Assembly (NCBI RefSeq): GCF_013350005.1
Contig: NZ_JABVWW010000008.1
Span: forward strand, 58,467-122,466
Reading direction: 5' to 3'
Source: Methylocystis silviterrae
Lineage (GTDB): Bacteria; Pseudomonadota; Alphaproteobacteria; Rhizobiales; Beijerinckiaceae
DNA: 64,000 nt
Position numbers and translations under genes: made by a program. Numbering within the stretch: position 1 is the first letter of the stretch; each line of letters begins with the position of its first letter. This document shows, one piece after another, positions 19,281-29,209 of the stretch. The notes under the pieces were generated by a model. It was not told the DNA's origin and made no database searches. It saw only the letters and a list, made by a program, of their open reading frames with translations.

Positions 19281-22010
19281 TTGGCCGACGACGACTCCAA
19301 GAAAAACGATTCCGACAAGCCCGGCTCTGACATAAGGCCGGTTTCGATCGCCGACGAGATGAAGCGCAGCTATCTCGATTACGCGATGAGCGTGATCGTG
19401 TCGCGGGCGCTGCCGGACGTGCGTGACGGCCTGAAGCCCGTGCATCGGCGCATTCTGTTCTCAATGCACGAGAACGGCCATACGCCCGATAAGTCATATG
19501 TGAAGTCGGCGCGCATCGTCGGCGACGTGATGGGTAAATACCATCCGCACGGCGACGCGGCGATCTACGACGCGCTTGTGCGCATGGCGCAGCCCTTTTC
19601 GATGCGGCTGCCGCTCATCGACGGGCAGGGCAATTTCGGATCGGTCGACAACGATCCGCCGGCGGCGATGCGCTACACCGAGTCCCGGCTCGCAAAGCCA
19701 GCGCTCGCGCTGCTCGAAGATCTTGACGAAGGCACCGTCGACTTCCAGGCCAATTACGACGGCAAGGAGCACGAGCCGACGGTTCTGCCGGCGCGTTTTC
19801 CCAATCTGCTGGTCAACGGCGCCGGCGGCATCGCCGTCGGCATGGCGACAAACATTCCGCCGCATAATCTCGGCGAGGTCATCGACGCCTGCATCGCCAT
19901 GATCGATCGGCCCGACATCACCATCGCTGAGCTGATGGACATCGTGCCCGGACCGGACTTTCCGACTGCGGCGAGCATTCTCGGGCGTGGCGGCATTCGC
20001 AACGCCTTCACGACCGGCCGCGGTTCGATCATTATGCGCGCCAAGTCAGAGATCGAGACTCTGCGCAAGGATCGCGAGGCGATCATCTTCACCGAAATTC
20101 CCTATCAGGTGAACAAGGCGACGCTGATCGAGCGCATCGCCGATCTGGTGCGGGAGAAGAAGATCGAGGGCGTCGCCGATCTGCGCGATGAGTCCGATCG
20201 CGACGGCATGCGCATCGTCGTCGAACTGAAGCGCGACGCCGTCGCCGACGTCGTTCTCAACCAGCTTTGGCGTCATACGACGCTGCAGACAAGCTTTCCC
20301 GTCAATATGATCGCGTTGAACGGCGGCCGCCCGGAGCTGATGACGCTCCATGACGTGCTGCGCGCCTTCGTCGATTTCCGCGAGACGGTCGTCACCCGCC
20401 GCACCAAATTCCGCCTCAACAAGGCGCGCGACAGCGCCCATCTGCAGGTCGGCCTCGCCATCGCGGTGGCGAATATCGACGAGGTCATCCGCCTCATCCG
20501 CACTTCGCCCGACGCCACCGCGGCGCGCGAAGCGCTGATGGGACGCGACTGGCCGGCCAAGGACATGGCGCCCCTCGTCGAGTTGATCGCCGACCCGCGG
20601 CACAGGCTCAGCGATGATGGAGCCATCCGGCTTTCGGAGGCGCAGGCGCGCGCCATCCTCGAATTGCGTCTGCAACGGCTCACGGCGCTCGGACGCGAGG
20701 AAATCTCCGAAGCCCTGAACAAACTCGCCGTCGAGATCGCCGATTACCTCGACATTCTGCGCTCGCGCGAACGCCTGTTCGGCATCGTCAAGGACGAACT
20801 CCTGGCGGTGAAGGAAGCCCACGCCACGCCGCGCCGCACTCAAATCCTTGAGTCCGACGGCGAGGTTGAGGACGAGGACCTGATCGCGCGCGAAGACATG
20901 GTCGTCACCGTCTCGCACGCCGGCTATATCAAGCGTGTGCCGCTCTCGACCTATCGCGCGCAAAGGCGCGGCGGCAAAGGCCGCTCCGGCATGCAGACGA
21001 AGGAGGAGGATTTCGTCCATCGTCTGTTCGTCGCCAATACGCATACGCCGGTGCTGTTCTTTTCCTCGCTCGGCAAGGCCTATAAGGAAAAAGTCTGGAG
21101 ATTGCCGCTCTCGGCGCCGCAGGCGCGCGGCAAGGCGCTCGTCAATCTGCTGCCGCTCGAACAAAACGAGCGCATCACCTCGATCATGCCGCTACCTGAA
21201 GATGAGGGGAGCTGGGCGACGCTCGACGTCATTTTCGCGACGACGCGCGGCACGGTGAGGCGCAATAAACTCTCAGATTTCATCGACGTTCGCCGCAACG
21301 GCCTCATCGCCATGAAGCTCGATGACGGCGAAGCCATTGTCGACGTCGCGACCGCGACCGAGCGCGACGACGTGCTGCTGACCACACGCGATGGCCAATG
21401 CATCCGCTTCGCGGTGCCGGAGGTCCGCGTCTTCCAGGGCCGCACCTCGATGGGCGTGCGCGGCGTGGCGCTGGGGCGCGACGATCGGGTGATCTCGCTG
21501 TCCATCCTCAATCATTTCGACGCCGCCGGCGAAGAACGCGCCGCCTATCTGAAACGCGCCAACGCGCTGCGCCGGCGCATGGGCGAAGATGTTTCGCCCG
21601 AGGCGGGGACCGAGGCCGATGAGGCGGCGATCGCCGTGGAGCTGTCGGATACGCGCTTTTACGAGATGCAGGCGGCCGAGCAGATCATTCTGACCGTGTC
21701 CGAGAACGGTTACGGAAAGCGTACGAGCTCTTACGAATATCGTACGACAGGTCGCGGCGGCAAAGGCATCGTCGCAATGGCGGTGAACGCCAGAAACGGC
21801 AAGCTCGTCGCCTCCTTCCCCGTCGGCCATGGCGACGAAATCATGCTGGTGACGGACGGCGGCCAGCTGATCCGCTGCTCCGTCGACGGCATCCGCATCG
21901 CCGGGCGCGGCGCTCAGGGCGTGATTGTCTTCGACACGGCCGAAGACGAGCGCGTCGTTTCCGTCGAGCATATCGGCGACGTCGGCGAAGGCGAGGACGC
22001 CGAAGCCTAA
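19281..22010 (+). CDS. gyrA: DNA gyrase subunit A
   Basis: The DNA-cleaving subunit of gyrase, which introduces negative supercoils with GyrB. In 909 residues the active-site Tyr132 lies in AAMRYTESR and the quinolone region reads [10 protein letters not shown] (88-97). The GyrA-box QRRGGKG, present in [12 protein letters not shown], separates it from ParC. The C-terminal pinwheel repeats are complete. The start is a TTG; no upstream ATG is in frame close by. Ala93 is at the position of E. coli Ser83. Confidence 0.97.
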   Translation: MADDDSKKNDSDKPGSDIRPVSIADEMKRSYLDYAMSVIVSRALPDVRDGLKPVHRRILFSMHENGHTPDKSYVKSARIVGDVMGKYHPHGDAAIYDALVRMAQPFSMRLPLIDGQGNFGSVDNDPPAAMRYTESRLAKPALALLEDLDEGTVDFQANYDGKEHEPTVLPARFPNLLVNGAGGIAVGMATNIPPHNLGEVIDACIAMIDRPDITIAELMDIVPGPDFPTAASILGRGGIRNAFTTGRGSIIMRAKSEIETLRKDREAIIFTEIPYQVNKATLIERIADLVREKKIEGVADLRDESDRDGMRIVVELKRDAVADVVLNQLWRHTTLQTSFPVNMIALNGGRPELMTLHDVLRAFVDFRETVVTRRTKFRLNKARDSAHLQVGLAIAVANIDEVIRLIRTSPDATAAREALMGRDWPAKDMAPLVELIADPRHRLSDDGAIRLSEAQARAILELRLQRLTALGREEISEALNKLAVEIADYLDILRSRERLFGIVKDELLAVKEAHATPRRTQILESDGEVEDEDLIAREDMVVTVSHAGYIKRVPLSTYRAQRRGGKGRSGMQTKEEDFVHRLFVANTHTPVLFFSSLGKAYKEKVWRLPLSAPQARGKALVNLLPLEQNERITSIMPLPEDEGSWATLDVIFATTRGTVRRNKLSDFIDVRRNGLIAMKLDDGEAIVDVATATERDDVLLTTRDGQCIRFAVPEVRVFQGRTSMGVRGVALGRDDRVISLSILNHFDAAGEERAAYLKRANALRRRMGEDVSPEAGTEADEAAIAVELSDTRFYEMQAAEQIILTVSENGYGKRTSSYEYRTTGRGGKGIVAMAVNARNGKLVASFPVGHGDEIMLVTDGGQLIRCSVDGIRIAGRGAQGVIVFDTAEDERVVSVEHIGDVGEGEDAEA

Positions 22011-22038
22011 TCTGGACGCTCAACGATAGGGTAGGCGC

Positions 22039-22812
22039 ATGAGCGAGGGCGGCGACGACGCAGACGGCCCCGTGCTGGTCACCGGCGCGCCGCGTCGCAT
22101 CGGCCTCGCCATCGCCGAGCGCTTCGCGCGCGGGGGGAGGCCCCTCGTGCTGCACGCCTCTCCGCGTTCGGCCGAGGAGGCGGAGCTTGCCGCGCACGCG
22201 ATCCGGCGACGCGGCGGGCGCGCGGCGACGGCGATCGCCGATCTTGCCGACGCGGAGTCGACGCAGCGCCTCATTGAGCAGGCCAGCGATGCCTTCGGAC
22301 CGCTGCGGCTCCTCGTCAACAACGCCTCGATTTTTGAAATCGACGCGGCGCAGGACTTTTCGCTCGAGCTTTATGAGCGGCAGATGCAGGTCAATCTGCG
22401 CGCGCCGCTGCTGCTATCGCGCGATTTTGCGGCGGCGCTGCCGGCAAGCGACGATGGCGCCATCGTCAACATCCTCGATCAGCGCGTTTGGCGTCTAACG
22501 CCGCGCTATTTCTCCTACACGCTGTCGAAATCGGCGCTGTGGGCGGCGACGCGCACCATGGCGCAGGCCTTCGCGCCGCGCATTCGCGTCAATGCCGTCG
22601 GGCCGGGGCCGGTCTTTGCAAATGCCGTCCTCGGCGAGCGGGAGTTCGAGATGGAAGCCCGCGGCGTGCCGCTGCAGCGGGCCGCCGACGTCTCCGGCGT
22701 CGTCGACGCCGTCGTTTACCTCAGCCAGGCGAAAAGCGTGACGGGGCAGATGATCGCCGTCGACAGCGGCCAGCATCTGGGCTGGCGCACGCCGGACGTC
22801 GGTCCCGAATAG
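22039..22812 (+). CDS. SDR oxidoreductase, pteridine-reductase/FolM-like
   Basis: A 257-residue short-chain dehydrogenase. The cofactor motif is TGAPRRIGLAIAERF, where the Arg-containing TGxxxRxG form is typical of pteridine reductases. Also visible are LLVNNASIFE, the catalytic YTLSKSA (Tyr-x-x-x-Lys) and RVNAVGPGPVF. I infer NADPH-dependent dihydropteridine reduction related to folate or monapterin metabolism; a general SDR role cannot be excluded. It starts 28 bases after gyrA. Confidence 0.82.
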   Translation: MSEGGDDADGPVLVTGAPRRIGLAIAERFARGGRPLVLHASPRSAEEAELAAHAIRRRGGRAATAIADLADAESTQRLIEQASDAFGPLRLLVNNASIFEIDAAQDFSLELYERQMQVNLRAPLLLSRDFAAALPASDDGAIVNILDQRVWRLTPRYFSYTLSKSALWAATRTMAQAFAPRIRVNAVGPGPVFANAVLGEREFEMEARGVPLQRAADVSGVVDAVVYLSQAKSVTGQMIAVDSGQHLGWRTPDVGPE

Positions 22813-22839
22813 GCCAGGGCTGGCGGGCGAGCGCTTCCC

Positions 22840-22940
22840 GATCACATGGAATCATGTGATCGATAGGAAACGCTCAAAATCAAAATGCTGGAGCAGGTTC
22901 TCATCGAAAAAGTCTGTCAACTTTTTCGGAACCTGCTCTA
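22840..22940. repeat. Composite palindromic element between convergent genes
   Basis: A first perfect stem, GATCACATG-gaat-CATGTGATC (22840-22861), is followed by a longer hairpin in which GAGCAGGTTC (22891-22900) pairs with GAACCTGCTC and CGAAAAAGT pairs with ACTTTTTCG. It fills the space between the SDR gene and the minus-strand small gene ending at 22938. It looks like a dispersed Rhizobiales-type intergenic element and may end transcription from both sides. Confidence 0.6.
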
Positions 22941-23180
22941 GTCAGCGCTCGGAAGGCGGCGCATCGTGAACTCGATCCGCCCATCCTCCAGCTCGCGCCA
23001 GAACTCGATCTCGGTCATATAGGCGGCCTTGGGGAAGCGCTCGAACAACTCGCGCGCCTTCGCCCGCGCCTCGAGGCGCTCCAGCGAGAAGGTCTCACGC
23101 CGCCAGCCATTTGTGTGACCGCTCCGCTTCTCGGCGAAGCGCCGCGCAAGATCCTTCGGCGCGCTTTTGGTTACGCTCAT
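22938..23180 (-). CDS. Small conserved-looking hypothetical protein
   Basis: I start this at 23180 (MSVTKSAPKDLARRF), giving 80 residues, because a GGAG lies 7 bases upstream. A longer frame runs into the oppositely oriented glycosylase gene and reads as low-complexity Arg-rich sequence. The protein is charged and helical, with RRETFSLERLEARAKARELF and FWRELEDGRIEFTMRRL. No domain was recognised. It is divergent from the deoxyinosine glycosylase gene. Confidence 0.65.
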   Translation of the reverse strand: MSVTKSAPKDLARRFAEKRSGHTNGWRRETFSLERLEARAKARELFERFPKAAYMTEIEFWRELEDGRIEFTMRRLPSAD

Positions 23181-23242
23181 ACTCATGCTCCGAGCGATCA
23201 ATTTAGCGCATCGGAGGCGGGAAGGGGAGTCGCAGATCCGCA

Positions 23243-23758
23243 ATGACCTATTCAGTCGGCTTCCCGCCCGCGGCGACATGCGGCGCAAGGCTCTTGATTC
23301 TTGGTTCACTTCCCGGCCAGCGCTCGCTGGAGCGCCAGCAGTATTACGCGCAGCCGCGCAACGCGTTTTGGACGCTGATGGGCAGCCTGTTTGGCTTCGA
23401 TGCGGGCGCTTGTTACGTTGATCGCCTCCAGAGCCTGAATGTGCGCGGCGTCGCCCTCTGGGACGTCTGCGCAAGCGCTCATCGGCCTGGCAGCCTCGAC
23501 CAGCGGATCGAACTCTCGACTGTGCGAGCCAATGATTTTGAGCGCTTTTTCGAGATGCATCCGGATATCACGCTGATTTGCTTCAATGGCGCTAAAGCGG
23601 CCAGCCTGTATCAACGGCTGGTTCTGCCCAAGCTGTCAGTTCGCGCTGCGGCGATTGCTTCACGCCGACTACCCTCGACAAGTCCCGCGCATGCAACGCT
23701 GACATTCGCCCAAAAGCAGGAAAAATGGCGATCCGCACTCGCCCCATTTCTCGAATAA
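23243..23758 (+). CDS. DNA-deoxyinosine glycosylase, UDG family 6 (HDG)
   Basis: A 171-residue base-excision repair enzyme that removes hypoxanthine and related lesions. The family motif is clear: ILGSLPGQRSLERQQYYAQP, where other UDG families have a different motif A, followed by RNAFWTLMG. A LICFNGAKA strand and the LPSTSPAHA loop close the active site. The ATG has a GGGAGT-rich upstream region. It sits 46 bases before metG. Confidence 0.9.
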   Translation: MTYSVGFPPAATCGARLLILGSLPGQRSLERQQYYAQPRNAFWTLMGSLFGFDAGACYVDRLQSLNVRGVALWDVCASAHRPGSLDQRIELSTVRANDFERFFEMHPDITLICFNGAKAASLYQRLVLPKLSVRAAAIASRRLPSTSPAHATLTFAQKQEKWRSALAPFLE

Positions 23759-23759
23759 C

Positions 23760-23786
23760 TTTGGGGCGCTTCCCCGCGCCCCCAAA
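23760..23786 (+). terminator. Hairpin between glycosylase and metG
   Basis: TTTGGGGCGC and GCGCCCCCAAA form a stem with a short loop and one bulge directly after the glycosylase stop. No T-run follows, so termination efficiency is uncertain. Confidence 0.4.
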
Positions 23787-23804
23787 CCGCGCTAGACCCG
23801 AGCC

Positions 23805-25364
23805 ATGCCTGAACGTCCCCCTTACATGATCTCGACGGCCATTCCCTATGCGAATGGCGCGCCGCATATCGGCCACGCCTATGAGCGTATCGCCACCGAC
23901 GCCTTCGCCCGATGGAAGAGGCTTGACGGCTATGATGTGCTGTTTGTCACCGGCATGGACGAGCACGGGCAGAAGATGCAGCGCACGGCCGAGAAGGAAG
24001 GGCTGACGCCGGGGGCGCTCGCCGACCGCACGGCCGCGCAATTCGCTCGGATGGGCGAGGCGCTCAATGCCCGCGCCGACGACATCGTGCGCACGACGCA
24101 GGCGCGCCACAAAGAGACCGTGATCGAAATGTGGCGGCGGATGGAGGCGAACGGCGACCTCTATCTCTCCAAATACGCGGGCTGGTATTCGGTGCGCGAC
24201 GAGGCCTATTACGACGAGGACGAACTCACCGAGCGGGACGGCAAGAAATTTGCGCCCACGGGCACGCCGGTCGAGTGGGTGGAGGAGGAGAGCTGGTTCT
24301 TCAAATTGTCGGCCTATGCCGAAAAATTGCTCGCGCATTACGCGGCGCATCCGCATTTCATCACGCCCGAACACTATAAGAACGAGATCGTCGCCTTCGT
24401 GAAGCGCGGGCTTACGGACCTCTCGGTGTCGCGCACGACATTCGACTGGGGCATCGAGATTCCGCCGAGCGCGCAGACCGCCGCGAAGCATGTGATGTAT
24501 GTCTGGGTCGATGCGCTTACGAATTACATAACAGCTACGGGATATCTTACGGAAGACGGAAAAAAGGCGCATTTCTGGCCCGCCGACGCGCATGTCATCG
24601 GCAAGGACATCACCCGCTTTCACGCCATCTACTGGCCGGCGTTCCTGATGTCCGCAGGCGCGCCTTTACCCAAGCAGGTCGTCGTGCACGGCTTCCTGTT
24701 TTCCAAAGGCGAGAAGATGTCGAAGTCGGTCGGCAATGTTGTCGATCCCATCGATTTGGCCGAGCGCTATGGCGTCGACCAGCTGCGTTATTTCTTCCTG
24801 CGCGAGATTCCTTTTGGCCAGGACGGCAACTATTCGCACGAGGCGATCGTCAACCGCATCAACGCCGATCTCGCCAATGACCTCGGCAATCTCGCGCAGC
24901 GCTCGCTGTCGATGATCGCCAAGAATTGTATGGGCGCCGTACCACGTAAACATGCCCTTACGGACGCCGACAGAGACATTCTCGCGCAAGCGGCCGACGT
25001 CCTGGCGAAAGCCCGCGCCGCCATGGAGGATTACGCGCCGCACCACGCGCTGGCGGAAATTTTCCGCATCGTCGCCGAGGCCAATCGCTATTTCGCCGGT
25101 GAAGAGCCCTGGGCGAAGAAGAAGAGCGACCCTGCGCGGATGGAGACGATTCTTTACGTCACCGCCGAAACGCTGCGCCGGCTTGCGATTCCCCTGCAGC
25201 CGTTTATGCCCGAGTCCGCCGGCAAGCTTCTCGATCTCCTCGACGTCGGTCCGGACGAGCGGGACTTCGCGCACGCTGACGCGGCGAACGCCCTGCAGGA
25301 GGGCGCGCCGCTGCCGCCGCCGACGCCGGTGTTTCCGAGGTTTCTGGAGGAGGAGGCGACTTAG
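23805..25364 (+). CDS. metG: Methionyl-tRNA synthetase
   Basis: A class I aminoacyl-tRNA synthetase charging tRNA-Met. The 519 residues carry [20 protein letters not shown] (the HIGH motif), GMDEHGQK, and [14 protein letters not shown] (the KMSKS loop). It is the short form: no zinc-knuckle cysteine cluster and no C-terminal tRNA-binding appendix are seen, as in many alphaproteobacteria. A perfect small palindrome (GTCCCGCT-ca-AGCGGGAC) covers the stop region. Confidence 0.97.
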   Translation: MPERPPYMISTAIPYANGAPHIGHAYERIATDAFARWKRLDGYDVLFVTGMDEHGQKMQRTAEKEGLTPGALADRTAAQFARMGEALNARADDIVRTTQARHKETVIEMWRRMEANGDLYLSKYAGWYSVRDEAYYDEDELTERDGKKFAPTGTPVEWVEEESWFFKLSAYAEKLLAHYAAHPHFITPEHYKNEIVAFVKRGLTDLSVSRTTFDWGIEIPPSAQTAAKHVMYVWVDALTNYITATGYLTEDGKKAHFWPADAHVIGKDITRFHAIYWPAFLMSAGAPLPKQVVVHGFLFSKGEKMSKSVGNVVDPIDLAERYGVDQLRYFFLREIPFGQDGNYSHEAIVNRINADLANDLGNLAQRSLSMIAKNCMGAVPRKHALTDADRDILAQAADVLAKARAAMEDYAPHHALAEIFRIVAEANRYFAGEEPWAKKKSDPARMETILYVTAETLRRLAIPLQPFMPESAGKLLDLLDVGPDERDFAHADAANALQEGAPLPPPTPVFPRFLEEEAT

Positions 25365-25657
25365 TCCCGCTCAAGCGGGACGGGAGAACCGATCGCCGGC
25401 TTCGACGATCGACCTTGACGCGGGCCGCCGCTTGTGGTCGCCATGCGCTGACCATAATCAGCCGTTTCAAATGGCGGCGGCGTGCAGATGACCTACGTCT
25501 TTGCGGGCTTGTCGGCCAAAGCGCGGGCGTGCAAGTATGAACGTCCGGGCTCCTTGTAAAGGGAACTCGCGCCGCTCGATCGAGCGTTCGCGCAACAACA
25601 TCCGCCTTCGTTGTGTCGTATCTCGGACGGCTCTTTTCTTACAGAGGAACTCATGGA

Positions 25658-26167
25658 ATGGCGCGTGGCATTTCAACAATTCTGACGGCGGTTATCTTCG
25701 GCGCGATCGGTTTTGGCCTCGGCATCTACGCTGCGCCGACCGAAGGCGTCGCTAATCTGAAAGCCGCGATCGAGGGCCGGTTTAAACCCGCGCCCGCCGA
25801 GGAAGCTGCGCCGGGCGAAGCCCCGGCGCCTGCAGCCGAGTCGGACGCCACGGTTGCACCCGACGCCACGGCTGCACCCGATGCAGAGGCTGCGCCAGCG
25901 CCGGAGACGCCTCCGGCTGAGCAGCCGGCGGCCGTAGAAGCGACGCCAATGGAGAGCGCGCCGGCGCCGGCGCCCGCTCCCGCGCCGTTGACCGAAGCGC
26001 CGCCGCCGCCTGAACCCGCGCCCATGGCGATGCCGGAGGCGGCTCCGGCCCCAGAGGCAGTGGTCGAGCAGCCGGTTAAGCCGAAGCCCAAGCCGAAGCC
26101 CAAGGCTAAACCCAAGCCGAAGCCCGCAGCTCCGGTCGAGGAGCCGGCTGACCAGCCTGCGCAGTAA
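25658..26167 (+). CDS. Membrane-anchored Pro/Ala/Lys-rich protein
   Basis: A 169-residue protein starting at 25658 (MARGISTILTA), with AGAGGA 9 bases upstream. One N-terminal helix (ISTILTAVIFGAIGFGLGIY) is followed by a long Ala/Pro/Glu-rich segment and a PKPKPKPKAKPKPKP tract. The layout resembles TonB-like spacers that cross the periplasm, but no C-terminal TonB fold is present. It is probably a periplasmic or envelope-spanning low-complexity protein; the function is unknown. The 293 bases upstream hold no gene I can support. Confidence 0.7.
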   Translation: MARGISTILTAVIFGAIGFGLGIYAAPTEGVANLKAAIEGRFKPAPAEEAAPGEAPAPAAESDATVAPDATAAPDAEAAPAPETPPAEQPAAVEATPMESAPAPAPAPAPLTEAPPPPEPAPMAMPEAAPAPEAVVEQPVKPKPKPKPKAKPKPKPAAPVEEPADQPAQ

Positions 26168-26265
26168 AGCGCCAGTTGCCCCGTGACCCCGCCCCTGTTT
26201 CAGCATACGAACGGGGGCGGATCGCGCGGCAGGGGCCTGTCTCTGCTCGTTGAAGGAATGTCGCC

Positions 26266-27072
26266 GTGACCCGCGAAACAGCGCGCTTCGTCGGCGACAT
26301 TCCCATTTTTTACGACCGTGGCCTCGGCCCGGTGATCTTTGAGGATTACGCCGCCGATATCGCCGATCGGACGGCCGCGAGCGCTCCAATGGACGTGCTC
26401 GAAATGGCGGCAGGCACGGGAATCGTCACGCGCAAGCTGCGCGACTCTCTCGATCCACAAGCGAAGCTAACGGCAACCGACCTCAATGAGCCGATGCTCG
26501 AAGTGGCGAAGACGAAGTTCGGCGCTACCGAGCAAGTGATATTCCGTTCGGCCGACGCGACGGCCCTGCCTTTTGGCGACGGCGCCTTCGACGCGATCGT
26601 CTGCCAGTTCGGGCTGATCTTCTTTCCCGATAAGCTCCGCGCGCATCGTGAGGCGCGACGGACTCTGCGGCCGGGCGGCCGATATCTCTTTAGCGTCTGG
26701 GATGCGCCACGCTACAATCCTTTCCCTCGCCTGGGGCTCGAGGTGATCGAACGATTTTTTCCCGGCGATCCGCCGCAGTTTCTTGCTTTTTCCTGCGCCG
26801 AGATCGATCCCATCAAAGAATCGCTGATCGACGCCGGCTTCACGGACATCGCCATTTCCGTGAGACCGCGCGTCAAGGATGTGCGGGACCCGATGGATTT
26901 TGCGAGAGGATTCGTCTTCGGTAGTCCGCTCTTCGAACAGCTCCGCGAGCGCGGCGGCGCGCGCCCGGAATCGCTTGTCGAGGCGCTGGCCGAGCGGCTC
27001 GCGCAAGAACTCGGCGAGAACCCCATGCGCCTGCCGATGCAGGCGATTTTCTATGAAGCCAGGGCGGCGTAG
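26266..27072 (+). CDS. SAM-dependent methyltransferase, class I
   Basis: A 268-residue protein with the class I methyltransferase order: motif I VLEMAAGTGIVTRKL, an acidic strand end KLTATDLNEPMLEVA, then DATALPFGDGAFDAIVCQFG and LRPGGRYLFSVWD. This is the UbiE/COQ5-like subgroup of small-molecule methyltransferases. The substrate is unknown. It starts with GTG, with AAGGA 9 bases upstream. Confidence 0.88.
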   Translation: MTRETARFVGDIPIFYDRGLGPVIFEDYAADIADRTAASAPMDVLEMAAGTGIVTRKLRDSLDPQAKLTATDLNEPMLEVAKTKFGATEQVIFRSADATALPFGDGAFDAIVCQFGLIFFPDKLRAHREARRTLRPGGRYLFSVWDAPRYNPFPRLGLEVIERFFPGDPPQFLAFSCAEIDPIKESLIDAGFTDIAISVRPRVKDVRDPMDFARGFVFGSPLFEQLRERGGARPESLVEALAERLAQELGENPMRLPMQAIFYEARAA

Positions 27073-27083
27073 GGCGGCGCGCG

Positions 27084-27452
27084 CTACTGGGGCATGGTCA
27101 TCAGCTCGAGCACATGGCCGTCGGGGCTTTTGAAATAGACGCCGCGGCCGCCGTTCCAGTCGTTGAGCTGGCCGTCGGTGAATCGACCCGGCGCGCTGCC
27201 ATAGGCGACGCCTTCGTCCTTCACGCGCCCGAAGATTTCGTCAAATTCTTTGTCGCTGACGTGGAAGGCGTAATGGCTGGACTCGAAGCCCTCGTCTTTG
27301 TCGAACAGCAGGGTGAACTCGCTATTGACCTTCACCGGCGCGAAATGGCCCTTGGCGCCGTCGTAGCGCAGACCGAAAATCCGTGCGAACCAGCGCGCCG
27401 CGGCCTCATTGTCCCGCGCCGGCACGATGGTGTGATTGAGAATGATGGCCAT
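27084..27452 (-). CDS. VOC-family (glyoxalase/bleomycin-resistance fold) protein
   Basis: A 122-residue single-module vicinal oxygen chelate protein. It begins with the typical LNHTIVPARDNEAAARWFARI and ends GVYFKSPDGHVLELMTMP, which has the metal-binding Glu. The HYAFHVSDKEFDEIF middle is also family-like. It could be a dioxygenase, an isomerase or a binding protein. It is convergent with the methyltransferase gene, only 11 bases apart. The ATG follows GGAG at good spacing. Confidence 0.87.
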   Translation of the reverse strand: MAIILNHTIVPARDNEAAARWFARIFGLRYDGAKGHFAPVKVNSEFTLLFDKDEGFESSHYAFHVSDKEFDEIFGRVKDEGVAYGSAPGRFTDGQLNDWNGGRGVYFKSPDGHVLELMTMPQ

Positions 27453-27527
27453 CGATCAAGCTCCGCCTTTGTGCCGACGAATTTCAGATGGGGAGTCGTG
27501 GCCTCCCCGTCACGAGCGTCGCGGCGC

Positions 27528-28676
27528 TTATTCGCCGCCCGACCAGGAGGCTGACAGCGCGCCATCTGGTTGGCGCCGGACGCGAACGCCGAATGCCGCG
27601 CTTTCGCGATCGAGCGTTTGCGCAAGCCATTCGGCGTCGGCGGTCGACGCCCGTTCAAGGCGCAAGCGCCGCATATGCAGCGGAACCAATCGAAGTTGCG
27701 CGAGATCGCCGTTTGTATCGATATCTGCGAAATACATCAGGGATAAATCGCCGCGAAAGCTTTCGTAGCCGCTGATGCCCTCATAGTCGTTCAGGAAATC
27801 GCCGCAGCCGTAAAGAACCAAGCGGTTGCGATGGACCTCGAATCCCTTCGCGTGATGTGACGAATGTCCGTGGATGACGGACGCGCCGGCGTCTTCGATC
27901 AGCCGATGGGCGAATTGTCTTTGGGCCGTCGAAACGCCATAGCCCCAGTTCGAGCCCCAGTGGATCGAAATCACCAGAATATCTCCGCTCTGCGCCGCGT
28001 TCCGCGCCAGATTGCAGGCGAAGTCAACGCAAGCGGGAGATAGGTCGCGCAGAAGATTGACGCCGGGCGACGACGACGTCGCCGCCCACTCCAAGGGCGT
28101 TCCGCTGTCGGGCAGGGCGAAGGACAGCACGACGACCCGTCGTCCCTTGCTCGGGATCTCAATAATCGCAGGCCGCTGCGCTTCGCCGAGGGCGCGTCCA
28201 GCGCCCGTGACGGCGATGCCCAGACGCTCAAGCATATCTAGCGTCTCGAGGAGGCCGGAGGGTCCCCAATCGAGAACATGGTTGTTCGCGAGCGCGCAGC
28301 AGTCGAAGCCGGCGACGCGCAGACATTCCGCGTTCTGCGGACTGACACGGTAATTAATCGCCTTGGGTTCGGCCGTCTCGCTGCGCGTCACGCTCGTTTC
28401 GAGATTGACGATGCGCGCGTCGGGCGCTTGCGCGCGAAGCTCGGCGAGCGCGACGCCCCAGACATAGGAATAATCGACGGGCCGCGGAATTGGCCCTGAC
28501 GCCGCTTCGGCCAAGCGAACATAGTTTTCGGCCGAGGAAACATATTCCTCATAGAGCTTGGGCGGGCAGGGCGACGGCAGGATCTGATCGACGCCTCGGC
28601 CGATCATCACGTCGCCGCACAGGAAGAGCCGCACGGCTGGCGCCACGTTGCTCGGCGGCGGCGCGGCGACGCTCAT
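27528..28676 (-). CDS. CapA/PgsA-family metallophosphatase-like protein
   Basis: I start it at 28676 (MSVAAPPPS), giving 382 residues; this overlaps the upstream gene's stop (ATGA). Motifs of the CapA fold are FLCGDVMIGRGVD, IVNLETSVTR, ALANNHVLDWG, ISIHWGSNWG and HGHSSHHAKGFE, which line the calcineurin-like metal site. The family includes poly-gamma-glutamate synthesis proteins, but no capB/capC neighbours are here, so the role may differ. No signal peptide was seen. Confidence 0.88.
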   Translation of the reverse strand: MSVAAPPPSNVAPAVRLFLCGDVMIGRGVDQILPSPCPPKLYEEYVSSAENYVRLAEAASGPIPRPVDYSYVWGVALAELRAQAPDARIVNLETSVTRSETAEPKAINYRVSPQNAECLRVAGFDCCALANNHVLDWGPSGLLETLDMLERLGIAVTGAGRALGEAQRPAIIEIPSKGRRVVVLSFALPDSGTPLEWAATSSSPGVNLLRDLSPACVDFACNLARNAAQSGDILVISIHWGSNWGYGVSTAQRQFAHRLIEDAGASVIHGHSSHHAKGFEVHRNRLVLYGCGDFLNDYEGISGYESFRGDLSLMYFADIDTNGDLAQLRLVPLHMRRLRLERASTADAEWLAQTLDRESAAFGVRVRRQPDGALSASWSGGE

Positions 28677-28939
28677 ATGGTCGGCGGAAAATTCTCTTCG
28701 TCGTCGCCGGCGACAAGTGAGACGATTTCTCCGGCCACGTCCTTGAGCGGCGCGCCCGCGCCGAAGACGTCCTGATCGCCGGACATCCACACCGCCGCCT
28801 CCTCGACGTCAGCGATCGTCGGCCGCAGGTCCATGATCGCCGACAGCGTCGCGTCGTCGATGTCGCCGAGGACGTCCGTCACGTCCTTGATCGTCGCCAG
28901 CGGGCGGCCGTCGCCGTCCGGCGCGGAAGATTGCGTCAA
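28673..28939 (-). CDS. Small acidic hypothetical protein coupled to CapA-like gene
   Basis: An 88-residue acidic protein starting with TTG, chosen because GAGGAG lies 7 bases upstream. It contains LATIKDVTDVLGDIDDATLS and PTIADVEEAAVWMSGD. No domain name comes to mind with certainty. Its stop overlaps the start of the CapA-like gene, so the two are co-translated. The 270 bases upstream, toward tatD, carry no gene I can support. Confidence 0.75.
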   Translation of the reverse strand: MTQSSAPDGDGRPLATIKDVTDVLGDIDDATLSAIMDLRPTIADVEEAAVWMSGDQDVFGAGAPLKDVAGEIVSLVAGDDEENFPPTI

Positions 28940-29209
28940 GTTTTTGCTCCTCGCGCTTGCAACGTCCCGCCCGAGCTTGATCCCTGACGGTCGCGAATGA
29001 TGTCGGCGATGAGAAAGGCGAATTGCATCGCAAAGAAAATATAGCGCCGCGTGTCTTAGCCGCGAAGGAGCCCCAGGCTAAATATTTGTGTTTTCCGCCG
29101 CCCGAGCCATATTGCCGCATTGGCCCAAGCGCGTCATCAAGCCCCCTAGGAGTTGCCGAGGACGAGCGCCCCCAGGCCATGCCATGTTGCTCTTTCCTGA
29201 CAGAGTCTG

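Noticed and set aside
23181..23474. N-terminal extension of the small minus-strand gene ending at 22938
   Set aside because: It overlaps the start of the glycosylase gene on the other strand and reads as low-complexity; a good ribosome site supports the shorter start.
25658..26167. TonB identity for the PK-rich protein
   Set aside because: The spacer is TonB-like, but the C-terminal TonB domain and linked ExbB/ExbD genes are absent.
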